Below are positions 21,201-30,872 of a stretch of 32,500 bases of DNA, one piece after another; positions within the stretch are counted from its first letter, which is position 1, and every line of letters starts with the position of its first letter. The DNA lies in NCBI RefSeq assembly GCF_000091045.1, contig NC_006670.1, positions 1,730,701 to 1,763,200 on the forward strand, read 5' to 3'. The position numbers and the translations under genes are program-made. The DNA is from Cryptococcus deneoformans JEC21. Lineage: Eukaryota > Basidiomycota > Tremellomycetes > Tremellales > Cryptococcaceae. The notes under the pieces were generated by a model. That model had not been told where the DNA came from. It searched no databases and saw only the letters and a list, made by a program, of their open reading frames with translations.

Positions 21201-23005
21201 ACTGATACTCCCAAGTCACCAAATCTTTCTTTGTCTTTCCTTTGTTTGGCACTTTCACCACCAGCAGCAGTCGCAAGCGGGACGTTAATGCTTCGTCGGA
21301 GAGTACGGGAGGATTGGCCGAGAAGAGGTGGAATGTCGCCTTTTCGAGCATCAGTGAGAGGAGTTTTACGCATGGCTTCCAAAGTGTAAAGAATGCGTTC
21401 GGCTTCGTTTTTGTGAACAGGTGCTGGCCTTTGCGCTGGAAAAAAGGTAAGTTCTGCGGAACGCAAAGAACACCCGTAAACTACTCACAAGCTTTGAGTT
21501 CACTCTCCCTCATAAAGACCTTATCATCCTGATTCCAAACCATCTGGCCCCTTCTCATGGGAGTCGGGGCAGCTCTAGGCATTGATGTGCCTAACCTGTT
21601 GGAGGCAGCCACAGATGCAGGTGATTTGGGTTTTTCCCATTGGTCGTGCATGAACCAATCCTGATAGTCGTCAGTTCATGGATTATAGAATGGGAAGGAA
21701 GAGCAGGTGGGGTTCAGTTACTTACCAGGACACTTCCTTCTTTTCGCCTGATGCTATCTCCTTCAACACTCATCCTATCATCGTCTTTGTCACGACTTAT
21801 ACTTCCTCCTGGCGGCGAATGAATTTCAAGGTCCCGTAGGTTCCTTATGCTGGTGCTTCTTACAGTGTCACCTGCGGAGGCCATGCTGAGATCAGAGACA
21901 ACGCTGGCATGACGCCGCAGGTTAGCGGCAGTTGCTGAGCGACCGAGACCAATGGTGCTGGGTTGACGCGGTCGAGGAGAGGCAGTGGGCAGTCCTCGGA
22001 AGGGTGAAGCCATTGGATGAGCATGCTGAGGAGTGTCAGCATGGTGACTCATCATCTAAAAGAATATCTTACATCACCGTCTTCTAATGTCTGCGCGAAC
22101 GTTTTGCGGCCAGGAGTAATGTTCTTTTGTGCGGCGGCAGTCGATGAAGCTCCATTAGCACCGGCATATTTAGACTTCCACGGACTCCAGATCTCTTTTT
22201 CCTTCCCTCTGTCATCCTTGCCTAAACTATCTTCCTGGAAACCAGCATCATCATCTGCAAGTGTAGCTAAGTCAACCCTCTTGGAACGAGTCAATGTGCC
22301 AGTCTTTTTTGGTGAAGCAACAGCCTGCCCGTACGCTGAAGATCGCAGCACGTTGGACGGGGGGTCGAGATATGACATGGACTGGGAAGAGGTGAGGGGC
22401 CTAGAGAAATTGGCAGGCTTTCTGTGTGCGGTCTTGTCATTAGAAAAAGAGGACTTGGGTTTGAGGGTGACATGGGGAGAGAGGGGAGGAAGCATAAAGC
22501 CAGACACGGCGCGCCCTTGGACTTCAAACTGATGCTCTGGTGCGTAGTCACTGGCGAGGTCGTTAAACCGGTTCGTCCGAGGCTCTGGTGAGTGCCTTCG
22601 TATCCTCTTGCCTTCTCGTCTATCGGACGGAGACTCAGGATCCTCCAGTTCGTTACCAAAGGATGACAAGCTGTCACGCTTAGATACTCCTGCTGTCTTT
22701 CCAGGTGTGGAGAGCCACTGAAGAGGTCTTGTGAAAATAGACTTTATTCCAGACAACAGTGACGGTTCGCTACCTGATCTGGTAAGGCTCCCACCGGACG
22801 CGAGACTCTGGACTCTGGAAGTAGGGACGGGTTTCTTCGTAGGAGAAGTTTCGCGCCCGGCAAGGCTGGCAAGGTCACCCATGGTGGAAGAGGGGTGCAG
22901 AGCGCTTTGGCCTAATGGTCTCTTGTAGGGACTGCTATGCCTATGTATTCTGGGATTCGAGTTGGGCCGATGTGCGCCCGAGAGGGCGCGGTGGAGGTCG
23001 GACAT
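18253..23005 (-). CDS. FSFG-repeat nucleoporin, nuclear-basket type (Nup1/Nup60/Nup153-like)
   Basis: FG nucleoporin forming part of the selective barrier and, by its ends, probably anchored on the nuclear-basket side. Model: complement of join(18253..21071, 21118..21435, 21489..21660, 21726..22025, 22073..23005), 1513 aa. The N-terminal region holds basic/Ser-rich sequence and LLSGIKSIFTRPLQWLSTPG (residues about 75-94), a likely membrane-binding amphipathic helix like those in Nup1/Nup60. Exon 3 has the segment DWFMHDQWEKPKSP. Exon 4 has NEAERILYTLEAMRKTPL and RRSINVPL, resembling the linear motifs of Nup153/Nup60-type proteins. From about residue 860 there are more than 20 FSFG, FTFG, FAFG or FVFG units separated by Ser/Ala/Pro/Lys linkers, with SNPF and ANPF units between them. 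The C-terminus, GGRRVKGLPRRR, is basic like the end of Nup153. Start ATG at 23005 (MSDLHRALSGAH). All five exons join in frame. Confidence 0.85.
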
Positions 23006-23476
23006 GGAGGCCACTGTCGTTAGGGCTGGGAACCGGGGTGTGGAGAGGAATGGTGGGGACGGCGGGGAAGAGCGAGAATAGTAGGAAGTAGTAAGAAATG
23101 GCAAGAAATGGCCAGGAATTGTTTGAATGTTTCCTCCATCCACACTCAGAGAGTCCCTGTTCACAAAATACACCACCCAATATTTACAAATCCTTTTTCT
23201 CCTTTTCTCCCACGCGTCATCCTTCCTTTTCCTCCTCATGCTTCCTTCGTTCACCTCAGCTCTCATTGTCAAGCCATGCTGAGTTGCTGACCATACGCAA
23301 TGCTTTCGACCACTCCGTCTGTACGCATTTTCTATCACCAGTCATTGCTAGTTCACGATGTAGTGTTAGATGTCATTCATGCGCTAACAAAAAAACACCA
23401 TATCATGTCTGGCATATATCACAACACCGCTCAGTTTCCCTTATCATTGACGAATACTACATCGATCCCATCATGA
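23006..23476. other. Intergenic: nucleoporin promoter and upstream gene 3' end
   Basis: 471 bp between two - strand genes. The nucleoporin frame stays open upstream to 23338, but that extension has no family-like sequence and is taken as leader. A short direct repeat (AAGAAATGGC twice, 23094-23113) is present just upstream of the nucleoporin leader. Confidence 0.5.
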
Positions 23477-25656
23477 CTATGGAAGCACGAGCGCGTCCCC
23501 ATTGTCCGTCAGCTCTTGCCCCAGCTTCTGAAGTCCCCTGCCTATCCTTTCCAGAAAAGCATCACGTTTTGCTTGTCGTTGTGGGAAATAATATGTCGCT
23601 AACGCCGTGACATTTGCCTGTTCGACGTCAGCGCACTCCGGCAGAGTCACCGTCATGAGATTAAACTCACTCGCACGTTATGAACGAACCCACTAGCATT
23701 GGCCTCCATTTCCTCAGTCAAGCCCGATAGTCCTTGATAATACCCTCTCTCCGTTTCATCCCTTGGCATGGCATCTTGTCCGTTCGTCGCGATTACAACT
23801 ACTGGACTGTGTCTCTCACTCAGTGGTCGTTCGCGTAACCGAGATGTTCTTGATGCTTCCGCCTTTTGTCTGTAGTATTCTTGCACTTCTTCAAATTCAA
23901 CTTCGAATGGCCGAGGTGGAGGGAGCGCGGGAGGTGCTTTCGCTGTTTGAGATGACAGCCTCGAGCCTAAAGCTGGCCGCTCCTGCCTTCCTTCTGACGA
24001 GCCCTCTAAACTATCCCAATTGTCATCGTCTGAATAGTCGTGATTTCTTATGAAACTTTTTCTGTCCCCGAGAGACTCCTTGTCACGAGCAATCCCAACA
24101 TCATCGGCCTTCCCGTTTCGCCTCCCTCCTCTTTTTGTCACACCGCTTCTTTTCCCCCTTTCATAGCTTGTTGCCCGCATTTTTTCAGCCTGATCAATTA
24201 TGAACAATGCTTCTTTCCTCAGAGCTAGTTCTTCCTTGGCAGCGCTCTCTTTGTTGTGAGAATTGAAGCCTTGTCCCGACCCTATTCGGATTGGCGGAAC
24301 AGCCAGAGGGGCATCATCATTGACAATGTGCGCGGATCCCGCTCGGCTGGTTGAGTCACGTTGGGCTACAACCGCACGAGTGCGTGTGGGGGGCGGAGGT
24401 TGACGAGACGGTTGCGTCCGACGTGACTGGACAGTCTTCGATGCGGTAGGTAATGCAGTAGGCGTAGTAGTTGAGGGAATTGGTATTGTCATAATCACTC
24501 GTGTTGTGTCTGAAGGAGTGGCAGCAGGTGTAGACGTAACGGCCGTTGTCGGAGGGGATGACTTGCGTCTAACTTTACGACGGGGTTCTTCCCCTGATAA
24601 TGTTGTAAAAAAGGCCATGGATTTTGGTGAAGAACTCTCTAATGATGCGGGGAATACAGGATTAGCACCTGTCTCGCTGAAGAATTGTCCTTGCGGGCGA
24701 GAAGAACATCGGAGAAACGCAAGAGCGGCAGATCGTTCCCATATAATGTACGCCAGTATACAGCATACAATATTCCAGCAATAAAACGATAATAAAACAC
24801 TTCAAAACTAAAGTAAATAGCTGCGGTCTTAGGCATGAAGAGACGCGTAGCAGCGGAAAGACGTCTAGTTGGGGTCCTTTATCCGCTGCAACAACAATCG
24901 CCTTTCTCGAGCAGCAGCCATTACAACTACCCGGTATAGCCAATGATGTAGATATGGATGTAAACTTACCAGTGAGATTTTGTGGTGAGCATGCCCTGGT
25001 CGGACTAGAGCTCTTAAAAGGTCTTTTGCCTAGCAAAACATCTTCTCTTGCAGTTGTTGAAGCTAGAGCGACGAACATCTGTCAGCTATAGAAAAGGCTC
25101 AAACCCATTCCCTGCACCTACCTTGGCTACTCGGAGAGTGGACATCAGCCTTGAGATGCTCTCCATCTTCCCCGGTAATCATCACTGCGTCAGGAGCATT
25201 GTCTGACTTTACCTCCTCTGCTCTTGAAACGGGCGGCCTTATCGTCTGCTCATTATTGGCAGCATTCCGAAATGCAATCTCCTCATCACTTGGTAAATCA
25301 ATAACGTTTCCGTTCTCGTCCTCAACCACCCATGCCCAGCCCTTCATGCCCTTCTTCCTCTTCTTCTTATCCTTCTTTTCTTCCTTAGTGGCTGTCGTAG
25401 GTTCGTCAACTTTCGTACTGCTAGCTTCTGCGGCTGGCCTTGCGCTATTAGGGCCGTTTTCACTCATGTAGCGTGTGGTTCGCAAGTTCCCGAGGGAAAG
25501 AGACGTCGGAAGCGGCGGTTTGGTATTCCCCGCTCCGCTATCCCTTGATCGTCCTCCACTTCCAGTCGTGTTTTGTCCTCTGGAAGTCACGGGGGTTAAA
25601 ATAGATGACAAGGGTGGTAAAGAGTGTCGACCAGAGCGGGTTGGATGGCCCGACAT
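23477..25656 (-). CDS. Unrecognised charged nuclear-type protein
   Basis: No family recognised. Model: complement of join(23477..23617, 23671..24668, 24970..25062, 25122..25656), 588 aa. It begins MSGHPTRSGRHSLPPLSSIL, with Ser/Pro sites. A Lys-rich block (92-105) is followed by GWAWVVEDENGNVIDLPSDEE (about 106-126), the most conserved-looking short segment. Two short exons follow, then a Ser/Thr/Pro/Arg-rich disordered part, a predicted helix (KEELALRKEALFIIDQAEKM), an acidic segment (HDYSDDDNWDSLEGS), EFEEVQEYYRQKAEASRTSR, and a C-terminal helical part (GLTEEMEANASGFVHNVR joined to ANVTALATYYFPQRQAKRD). Such a mix of disorder and a helical C-terminus would fit a chromatin or kinetochore subunit, but no diagnostic motif was found, so this is only a guess. 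The third intron (24669-24969, 301 bp) is several times longer than others here and its acceptor is the least certain. Confidence 0.7.
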
Positions 25657-26148
25657 GTAGGATGAGAGAAACTCGATGCGAAAAGACGAAGGAGATGTAT
25701 GAGTCTGTCAATGAATGGGGGGGAGACGAGTGCAGTGTTGATATTTCCAGGCGACATTAACCTTCTCCACTTACGTTCGATCTTCTGCCCCAACAGATTC
25801 TGGAGTGGCGCTGTTCTTCGTCGTTTGACATTGCTATTCCCATTAAGACGGCCGTTTTTTTCGGTATTCCATGAGCTGCATGGAATGCACCCCTTATACG
25901 TTCGCAAGATGCAAAGACCAGTCCACAGCTCACAGCATAACATACATACAGGGCGTCCCTATATGAAGGCATTATTATTAAAGGAATGTGTCGTTACTGG
26001 CATTACTACGTAACTCTCTTTTATGATGGCGACCACAACCAATGCAAGTTACACTAGATTAACGAATACAGTTTGCATACCATAATATCCACAAATGAGT
26101 GACTGAAAAGTAAGTGAAGCCTATTGACAACAATAAGGAGTTTCCTCC
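25657..26148. other. Intergenic, no gene seen
   Basis: 492 bp between two - strand genes; it should contain the promoter of the unrecognised gene and the 3' region of the second membrane protein gene. Open frames here are short, antisense to each other and without motifs. Confidence 0.5.
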
Positions 26149-27654
26149 TTATTCTCTTCTACCGATTGATTCGTAACTGATATGACCAAGGTAAGCAGTT
26201 TTCCAGAATGGTCCGTTTGAACTCACGTTGGGGGAATTTCACTGTTATACGAGGGCTCTTCATCCTCAATGGCCCCAGCGTCTCTGTGCACAGTGATACC
26301 GGTCCCATCAGTGTCTGTCGGACTCATCGGCTGGGGGGCACCACTAGAACCTGCGAGACCCTGATTTTGCACTCGGAACCTCTGCTGTTCTTGGTATGCT
26401 TCTCTCTGTTTGGCACCCATGGCACCAACGTCCGCACCGGCAAAGCCAGCGGCCCCAGTCGCGGCATCAACACCCGTGGGGTGAGCAGTAGGCATGGGTA
26501 GAGGCTCCATGTTCAAATCATACATGCCATGGCCACCAGCACCACGACCAGCGAAACCAGCAGAAGTGGTGCTGGGTGGTCCAGCAGACGAGGCTGCACC
26601 GTAGCCACCGTCAGAAATAGTTGCGGCAGAACGAGGATATTGGCTCATTTCTGGAGAAGCAGCGGTAGATGCGACACCAGGTGCGTAGAAAGGTTCAACT
26701 GTCGGTGCACCCCCATCGTGTCCTAAATCGATGGGCGCCTGATTTTCAGGTCGTCCAGGGTCAAACTGAAAAAAGGTCAGCGTGCATAGGGAGATGCAGA
26801 CAACACTTACCATCATGTCGTCGAAATCATCCCTATGAGACTTTCTCCTCTTCAACAGGAACCACAGGATAATGGCAATGAGGGCAAGACCAGCCACACC
26901 TCCCACGACACCTCCTACAATGGCGCCAGTATCTTTGAAAGACCATTAGTTATCCCACCTCAATGATCGAAAGAGAACCTACGGTTCGAGGAGCTAGAGG
27001 ATGAGGATCCGGAGGAATCACCAGGTAGGGTTGCCGTGGGTGACGTAGTGACCACCCCGTCAGAGTTGGTTACGGTAACATAGCTGAAAAACCATGTCAG
27101 TCATAGAACACGAGAACACGGGAACACGGTAACGTTTGCCTTCCTTGAAGAAAAAGAACTTACACGACACTGCTTCCATCAGACATGGATGTGGAGCCAG
27201 ATATAGCCGAGCTTGCCCCCCCTGCACTGCTGGTGACACTCCCGCTGCCACTGGGGCTTGCAGTGGCGCTAGCCGATGCACTCTGGCTTGCACTTCCCCC
27301 CCCGCTGGAAGTCGGTTGTGCGCTAGAACCTGGACTTGTTGTACTCTGGCCATTGCTTGGTGATGGGGTGGGCGACGCAGAAGCTGAAGCCGACGATGCA
27401 GAATCCTGGCTTGACTGCTCGCCACCACCGGAAGATGTCGGTTCGGCACTACTCTGTGGTTGAGATGTGACGCCTGGAGAAGAAGTAGTAATATCTGAAG
27501 GTTGGACGGCGGAAGAGGTAACGTCGTCGCTAGTGGTAACGGGGTCAGAGGTTGGCGTTGCGGAACCAATACCAGAAGTAGAGGCGTCGGCTACAGAGGA
27601 TATGGGGTCAGTCGACGTCGGTACAGCAGAAGCGGAGTCTGAAATATTCGACAT
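26149..27654 (-). CDS. Ser-rich single-pass membrane protein with PPTY tail
   Basis: Mucin-like fungal surface protein; exact role unknown. Model: complement of join(26149..26176, 26227..26765, 26811..26932, 26983..27083, 27164..27654), 426 aa. Residues 1-197 are almost all Ser, Thr, Ala, Gly and Pro, with a repeated PTSSGGG unit, then YVTVTNSDGVVTT, a motif common in this protein type. One transmembrane helix (about 200-224, GAIVGGVVGGVAGLALIAII) is followed by LLKRRKSHRDDFDDMMFDPG. The cytoplasmic tail is Gly/Ala/Pro-rich and ends EEPSYNSEIPPTYESIGRRE. The last exon was added because AC|GTGAGT at 26226 is a perfect donor and the CATATCAG acceptor at 26177 restores a PPxY motif; without it the protein would end at EIPPT. 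PPxY is a typical ligand of Rsp5-type ubiquitin ligases (WW domains). No cleavable signal peptide is visible. Confidence 0.78.
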
Positions 27655-29199
27655 GATGGGGCTGAAAATATATAGTATATAGTAAGGCAAAAGAGAATGT
27701 GGCAGGACCACTCCTGTATCCGTGACGAGAATCTATTGAAAGCTGAGAGGGACTATCAAAAGGAGATGAGGCGAATGATCTGTGCGGTGCAAAAGCACTG
27801 CACGAAAGTTCCCTATTGTCCACGTTGTTGTCCGCCGGTGATTCTGATATCTCCTCCTTTTTCCCCCAAGGGGTTGCAGTGAGGCTCGGGGCTTGAAAAG
27901 ACCAGACAATTCCCTCAAGCCGAGAGTGGGGAGTATGTATGCGAGCGGTTTTGGTGTGATGCAATCTATATGGAAACGAACACAGGGCCCTAAACATAGA
28001 TATATACTAAGGACGAACGAAACAACATGCGGCCGGCGCATGAAAGCATGATACGATGCTAAATACGTACACATTTTTCACAGCTTTGTCTGGTGGCAAG
28101 ACAGCGTTTCACAGGACAAAAAGGAGTGTTAAGGGCGCAATTTGTGACTACGCTTGATCTTGTGGAGGTTATGTGACTAAAATTGAAGATTGATCTTGTA
28201 AAGGTGACGAGATAGAAAATTCTTAATACTCGTTGAGTTTTGAGCTGTGGTCCCGTTTCGACTGCGGATAGAGTTGCGTTGTTTGCTGTGTACTTGGACA
28301 ACGTTGATGGCGGTGACGGATTCCCGGGCACGAGGCACGAGACGCGAGGCCGGTTCTTGGAAATCTGCCGAATTCTGCCACAAGGAAAAAATCCGAGAGC
28401 CTGGAATTGAGATTCCTTGTGCGCCGAATGTCGGATAATAGATTTGTCAGATGTGCTGTCCGCCGGGCCCTAAAAATAGAGGAACAACTATTACTACTTG
28501 CTTGATATCATACTGTACTACGGGAAAACGCGCAAGAGGCAAGAGCTTGGAGTTCATGAAGTACAGACGATTGCATATGTACCAACAGCGGGCTAGTAGT
28601 GCTGCATCGTGGTGCGTCGTGTTTCGTTTGTTCATCATATATGGCCAAGCGGGAGTCTTTTTCTTTCTCGTGAAAAAATTGTGCATTTGGGGTCGCAGGT
28701 TTGTCACCGGAATCTGGAAAATGATGGTACGTTATAGGATTATTATTATGATGATATAGCAGTTTTCTACCTACCCTTAGAGCGGTTCGGAAACGAGCAC
28801 GAAGATCACATTTCCTGCTTTAGGTTTTACCCCGTTATTCAACAGGTTGTATAATAATATAGCGTACCGCCGCAAAGCAATTGCAAGCGCAAAGATGATC
28901 TCGTCAGTACTTTTCATCTGGCTCCACAATTATATAGCTATCCCCGCCATACTCTATAAGCCGAGTTGAATGAAAGATGGGTCACTTGCCATGATTGGAA
29001 ATCTCGGTACTAACTGACAAAAACTGAGAGAAAACCGACAATTGCGCTGCACATATGATGGTCAGATTTTTGTACAATGGCCGGGACCACCTAAACTTGA
29101 TGGATTAGACCGTACGTGCTTCATTACATACATAGACCGACTATCCCACTCGTCTACTATCTAACATTCGTTGGGATGCTAAACCCTTTATGAACAAGC
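27655..29199. other. Long gene-free interval
   Basis: 1545 bp with no supported protein or RNA gene, the longest gap in the window. It lies between the start of the Ser-rich membrane protein gene and the stop of RSA3, both on the - strand, so it should include the former's promoter. I note an imperfect direct repeat (TTGATCTTGT... at 28154 and 28190) and a repeated GGGCCCTAAA (27985 and 28466 areas). An ATGATGA at 28748 resembles a snoRNA C box but has no matching D box. A 102-codon + strand frame at 28451 lacks coding character. Confidence 0.5.
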
Positions 29200-29954
29200 T
29201 CATGATTCTTCACCGATCAACAATGTAACTTCGTCTACGTCGTCGTCTCTCTTTGTTTGCTTGGGCTGATTATACACGTCGATACCTACAGACAATACAT
29301 GAGCCACATGCGTGTTTAGCTTAGGGCACAGACATCGTACCTGATGCCAAAGAGTCGATCAACAGTTGTAATCTTTTAGGACCCAAAGTGGGATCTGACT
29401 ATCCAATTGAATCAGTATCCTTGCAGAAGTGGGTACTCAATTCGACCAACCTCTCGCATTTTCTCCAACTCTCCTCCAAAACCTTCCACGATTTTGTTCA
29501 TATACACTGTCCTGAACTTGTTCCTGCGTTCCTCTAAACTGGCTAATTCCGCTCCTTCGGCGGGGGAGCGGAAGAAAGGAGGAAGTGTAGAGTCAGGAGA
29601 TGGTGAAGGTGAGTTTGTAGGATACCGCGTGCGTTGTTTGGGTTGGCCTGCTAGCCCTGGGGCAGTGACTACTTTGGCGATCTCAGCAGACGATTCAGAA
29701 CCCGAATCTGCGTCTGAGTCAGAGTCCGATTCCGAGGCTGAAGAGTCCGACGAAGAAGACGAAGAAGATTCAGATGAAGATGCTGACGAGGAAGCGCCAT
29801 CCACCTCCATTGCCTCCTGTGAAGCTAGTTGAATAGTGGAGGTGGCAACTTCATCGTCCGAGCTAGAGTCGTCATCCGAAGAACTGGAAATGGATAGCTG
29901 ACGCCTTCTACGTTTTCGTCGGTTGGTTTTTTGAGATGGAGGAGGGGGAGACAT
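29200..29954 (-). CDS. RSA3: Ribosome assembly protein 3 (RSA3)
   Basis: Rsa3 is a nucleolar factor associated with early 60S pre-ribosomes and the Dbp6 complex. Model: complement of join(29200..29285, 29341..29398, 29451..29954), 215 aa, near the yeast length of 220. Order: basic N-terminus with KTNRRKRRRR (nuclear signal); a long Ser/Asp/Glu stretch (about 20-95) typical of nucleolar proteins; a Pro/Ser linker; then the conserved RSA3 domain, RRNKFRTVYMNKIVEGFGGE, LEKMRE joined across the first intron to SDPTLGPKRLQLLIDSLASG, and IDVYNQ. Splicing removes a stop (GYTGA-like) at 29412, and the first intron has an ACTGAT branch site. The N-terminal ATG is the only plausible start. Head-to-head with the zinc-cluster gene over 859 bp. 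Confidence 0.92.
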
Positions 29955-30813
29955 ATCGACTGATGTCTATCTCCAAGTAGATCGTGTTATTCTGAGCGTT
30001 TCTATCGATTCAAATGCTTTGGGACCAGTCGAGTACTGATGTAAATATCCAAATCTTCAGAGGAGAAATAACAAGCCTCCACCGGAGGACGGGATCAAAC
30101 TAAAATTTAGCGACTGACTTCTCAATTCCAGCGAGTCACTGCGCGCGGTTTAACAGGATCGTTCGTTCGCTTGTAGGGAAACTACTAATACGAAAATGGC
30201 AAGCAGGTAAATGATAATTATCGCACTATTTGCTTGCTATTACTGCAACCTGATACAATTAGGACCCTTTCATGTGCTTTCTTATAGCCTTGCAAATAAG
30301 AAACAAAGCGCAGAAGGTTATAAATATTTATTATGGCACGAGGTCGAGTCTTCCGAATGGAGTAAAAATATGTGTTGTTGTATAGATATAGCCAAAAGTC
30401 AATCTCGCCTATAAAACCCGAAAGACTATATAGCAGAACAAAAGCAGCCAAACTGTAGCCAGCTGTCGCCCTATGGTGATTCCCCTACATGGTTTATCTT
30501 CTGTATTCCGTAGTAGTTATTGGGTCTATCCTCCAGAAAAAAATAACGGTTAGTTTACATCCGCAGCAACATATATCATCATACCATCAAAATCGCAAAG
30601 TTAACTTTCGTTCGCTCTATTAGCGAGTGGTCGGCCTTCATGTCCGCTTGACCTTTCGAGCCATACCTATTGATCCTGTTAGTTCCTTTTTTCGCGATTC
30701 TTATAGGAAGCACCATTGACAGTCATTACTGTAATCCTTTTAAAAGTGCCATCAAGGATCCCTCCATCACCTAGTAAGTGAGACATTAAAAGAGATGGTT
30801 CTATCATTTGCAA
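29955..30813. promoter_or_regulatory. Divergent promoter region, RSA3 / zinc-cluster gene
   Basis: 859 bp, AT-rich in the middle (about 30200-30430), with no supported gene of its own. It is unusually long for this window, consistent with a regulated promoter or a long leader for the transcription factor. A 25-codon uORF at its right edge is listed separately. Confidence 0.5.
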
Positions 30814-30872
30814 ATGGAAAGGGCGCTTATTCCCCAGCCCAGCCACTATTACCCTTCCGAAATGGAAGATAG
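30795..30872 (+). other. Upstream open reading frame overlapping the zinc-cluster start
   Basis: An ATG at 30795 opens a 25-codon frame ending in TAG at 30870-30872. It is out of frame with the main protein and runs across both candidate main start codons (30814 and 30862). If the transcript starts upstream of 30795, scanning ribosomes would meet this ATG first, which would reduce translation of the factor. Whether it is in the mRNA is not known. Confidence 0.45.

Noticed and set aside
28451..28759. 102-codon + strand frame in the long gap
   Set aside because: No domain, unusual composition, no plausible splice partners.
28741..28860. C/D-box snoRNA
   Set aside because: A C-box-like ATGATGA is present, but there is no D box (CTGA) at a suitable distance and no terminal stem.
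29407..29832. 141-codon acidic frame on the + strand
   Set aside because: Mirror image of the Ser/Asp-rich part of RSA3; the RSA3 domain on the - strand is decisive.
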